Shown here piece by piece: positions 6,157 through 7,042 of a DNA stretch of 7,042 nucleotides. The notes beneath the pieces were generated by a model that saw only the letters and a program-made list of their open reading frames with translations, searched no databases and had not been told where the DNA came from. The position numbers were made by a program, and so were the translations under genes. The DNA is from Bacteroidota bacterium. GTDB taxonomy: Bacteria; Bacteroidota; Bacteroidia; AKYH767-A; JABDAW01. The DNA lies in the NCBI GenBank assembly GCA_023251595.1, contig JAHEYM010000206.1:1-7042 (forward strand). The letters run 5' to 3'. The stretch's first letter is position 1. Each line of letters opens with the position of its first letter.

Positions 6157-7042
6157 ATGGTTAGTATCTCTCAAGCCCTCTTCTTTCTTTTTTATTCACC
6201 GTTACTTATCACGAGTCCTTGGTGTAATTCAGGATTTGAATCGCGTCATCCCGAAAAAAGAATTATGATCGGTACCGGAATGAATTTCGGATTCGGCTCT
6301 AATGCGATTACCACGAAATTCGCCGGATTATTCGCAACACAGAATTTTATCAATGATGCGAATAAAGATATCGTCTCAAATAAATTAAAACATTCCAATG
6401 CTTTCGGAATGGATGCAGAAGCTTCAATATATTATTCTTATCGTCCCGATAGTTTATTCAAGATGACCGGCTGTACCTGGTTCGTTGCATTAAAAGAGAG
6501 AACACATATCGATGCGGGTTTTTCAGGCGATTCATTTAATTTAATGTTTTACGGAAATAAAAGATTTGCAGGACAAACTGCCGATGTGAGCGATCTGAAT
6601 TATCGTTCGTATGCATATCAACAAATTGAATATGGAATTACAAGAAAAATTGGAACCACTGCTCATCAATTTTATATGGGTGCCGGAATTTCATTGTTGA
6701 AAGGGCAGAATAATCTTTCAGTTTCAACAGGTCCTTCATCCTTATTCACCCAACAGGATGCTGAATATCTGGATCTTGCTTTGAAATTAAATATGCAGCA
6801 ATCCGATTCGATGAAAAAAAACATGGGTGCGTTCAATGGTGTTGGTGCGTCGGTGGATTATTTTTTCTCCTTCTCAGATTCTGCAACTCATTCCCGTTTG
6901 GATGTTGGAATTGCAGATCTCGGTTTCATTGGTTGGAATAAAAAATCTTCTTCAATCGCTGCCGATACTACTTTTCGTTTTGAAGGAATAAATGTAAATA
7001 ATCTTTTTGATCTTACTGATTCTGTTTATTCTGTGAAGGCAG
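6157..7042 (+). CDS. DUF5723-like envelope protein, N-terminal part
   Basis: The frame opens at ATG 6157 and runs off the right edge after 295 codons, so the C-terminus is not seen. The N-terminal segment MVSISQALFFLFYSPLLITS looks like a signal peptide, though without a basic start and with a less clear cleavage site, near C23-N24-S25-G26. The mature part has the features I recall from DUF5723 proteins: GTGMNFGFGSNAITTKFAGLF near the start, TWFVALKERTHIDAGFSGD (about 108-126), FNLMFYGNKRFAGQTAD, YQQIEYGITRKI and LDVGIADLGFIGW. The alternating hydrophobic and aromatic pattern with many glycines suggests an outer-membrane beta barrel of the PorV/FadL type; that is inference. It follows the large lipoprotein after 34 bases and is probably co-transcribed with it, suggesting a lipoprotein-barrel pair. 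The family name is from memory and not checked. Confidence 0.75.
   Translation, partial: MVSISQALFFLFYSPLLITSPWCNSGFESRHPEKRIMIGTGMNFGFGSNAITTKFAGLFATQNFINDANKDIVSNKLKHSNAFGMDAEASIYYSYRPDSLFKMTGCTWFVALKERTHIDAGFSGDSFNLMFYGNKRFAGQTADVSDLNYRSYAYQQIEYGITRKIGTTAHQFYMGAGISLLKGQNNLSVSTGPSSLFTQQDAEYLDLALKLNMQQSDSMKKNMGAFNGVGASVDYFFSFSDSATHSRLDVGIADLGFIGWNKKSSSIAADTTFRFEGINVNNLFDLTDSVYSVKA

Overview
The window looks like chromosomal DNA of a member of the Bacteroidota. The evidence is indirect but consistent. There are two proteins with the FISUMP (Fibrobacter succinogenes major paralogous) domain, one ending in a type IX secretion (Por) C-terminal sorting signal. There is a lipoprotein acid phosphatase of the e(P4) family, a large serine/threonine/asparagine-rich lipoprotein paired with a DUF5723-like protein, several -7 promoter elements close to TAnnTTTG, and intergenic CGCAGATT, CGCAAAG and CTCATA repeats of kinds familiar from this phylum. 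I cannot name the genus.

Layout. (1) 1-577 (+): the C-terminal two thirds or so of a uridine/nucleoside phosphorylase, cut by the window edge and interrupted by an in-frame TAG at 206-208. (2) 586-2174 (-): a two-gene unit read leftward, a secreted FISUMP protein with a T9SS tail followed 8 bases later by an AT-rich SAM-dependent methyltransferase that converges on the phosphorylase. (3) 2175-2285: a 111-base divergent promoter region. (4) 2286-3110 (+): e(P4)-type lipoprotein acid phosphatase. (5) 3111-3226: an intergenic region dominated by an imperfect inverted repeat built from GCAGATT units. (6) 3227-3796 (+): a second, shorter FISUMP protein without a sorting tail. (7) 3797-3992: 196 bases with two tandem repeats and a promoter. 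(8) 3993-6122 (+): a 709-residue lipoprotein in which I see four spaced copies of one beta-strand motif. (9) 6157-7042 (+): the start of a DUF5723-like envelope protein, running off the window. No gene-free stretch exceeds 300 bases.

How it works together. Six of the seven genes are not obviously one pathway. The common theme is the cell envelope: four to five products carry signal peptides (one T9SS cargo, two lipoproteins, one plain secreted protein, one DUF5723-like protein with a less clear N-terminus). The only pairs with positional support for shared function are the lipoprotein plus DUF5723-like protein (34-base gap) and the T9SS FISUMP protein plus methyltransferase (8-base gap). I found no CRISPR array, transposase, tRNA, rRNA or defence system, and I do not claim a new system here. 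The points most worth checking are the nonsense codon in the phosphorylase, the four-module architecture of the large lipoprotein, the AT-rich methyltransferase, and the intergenic repeats.
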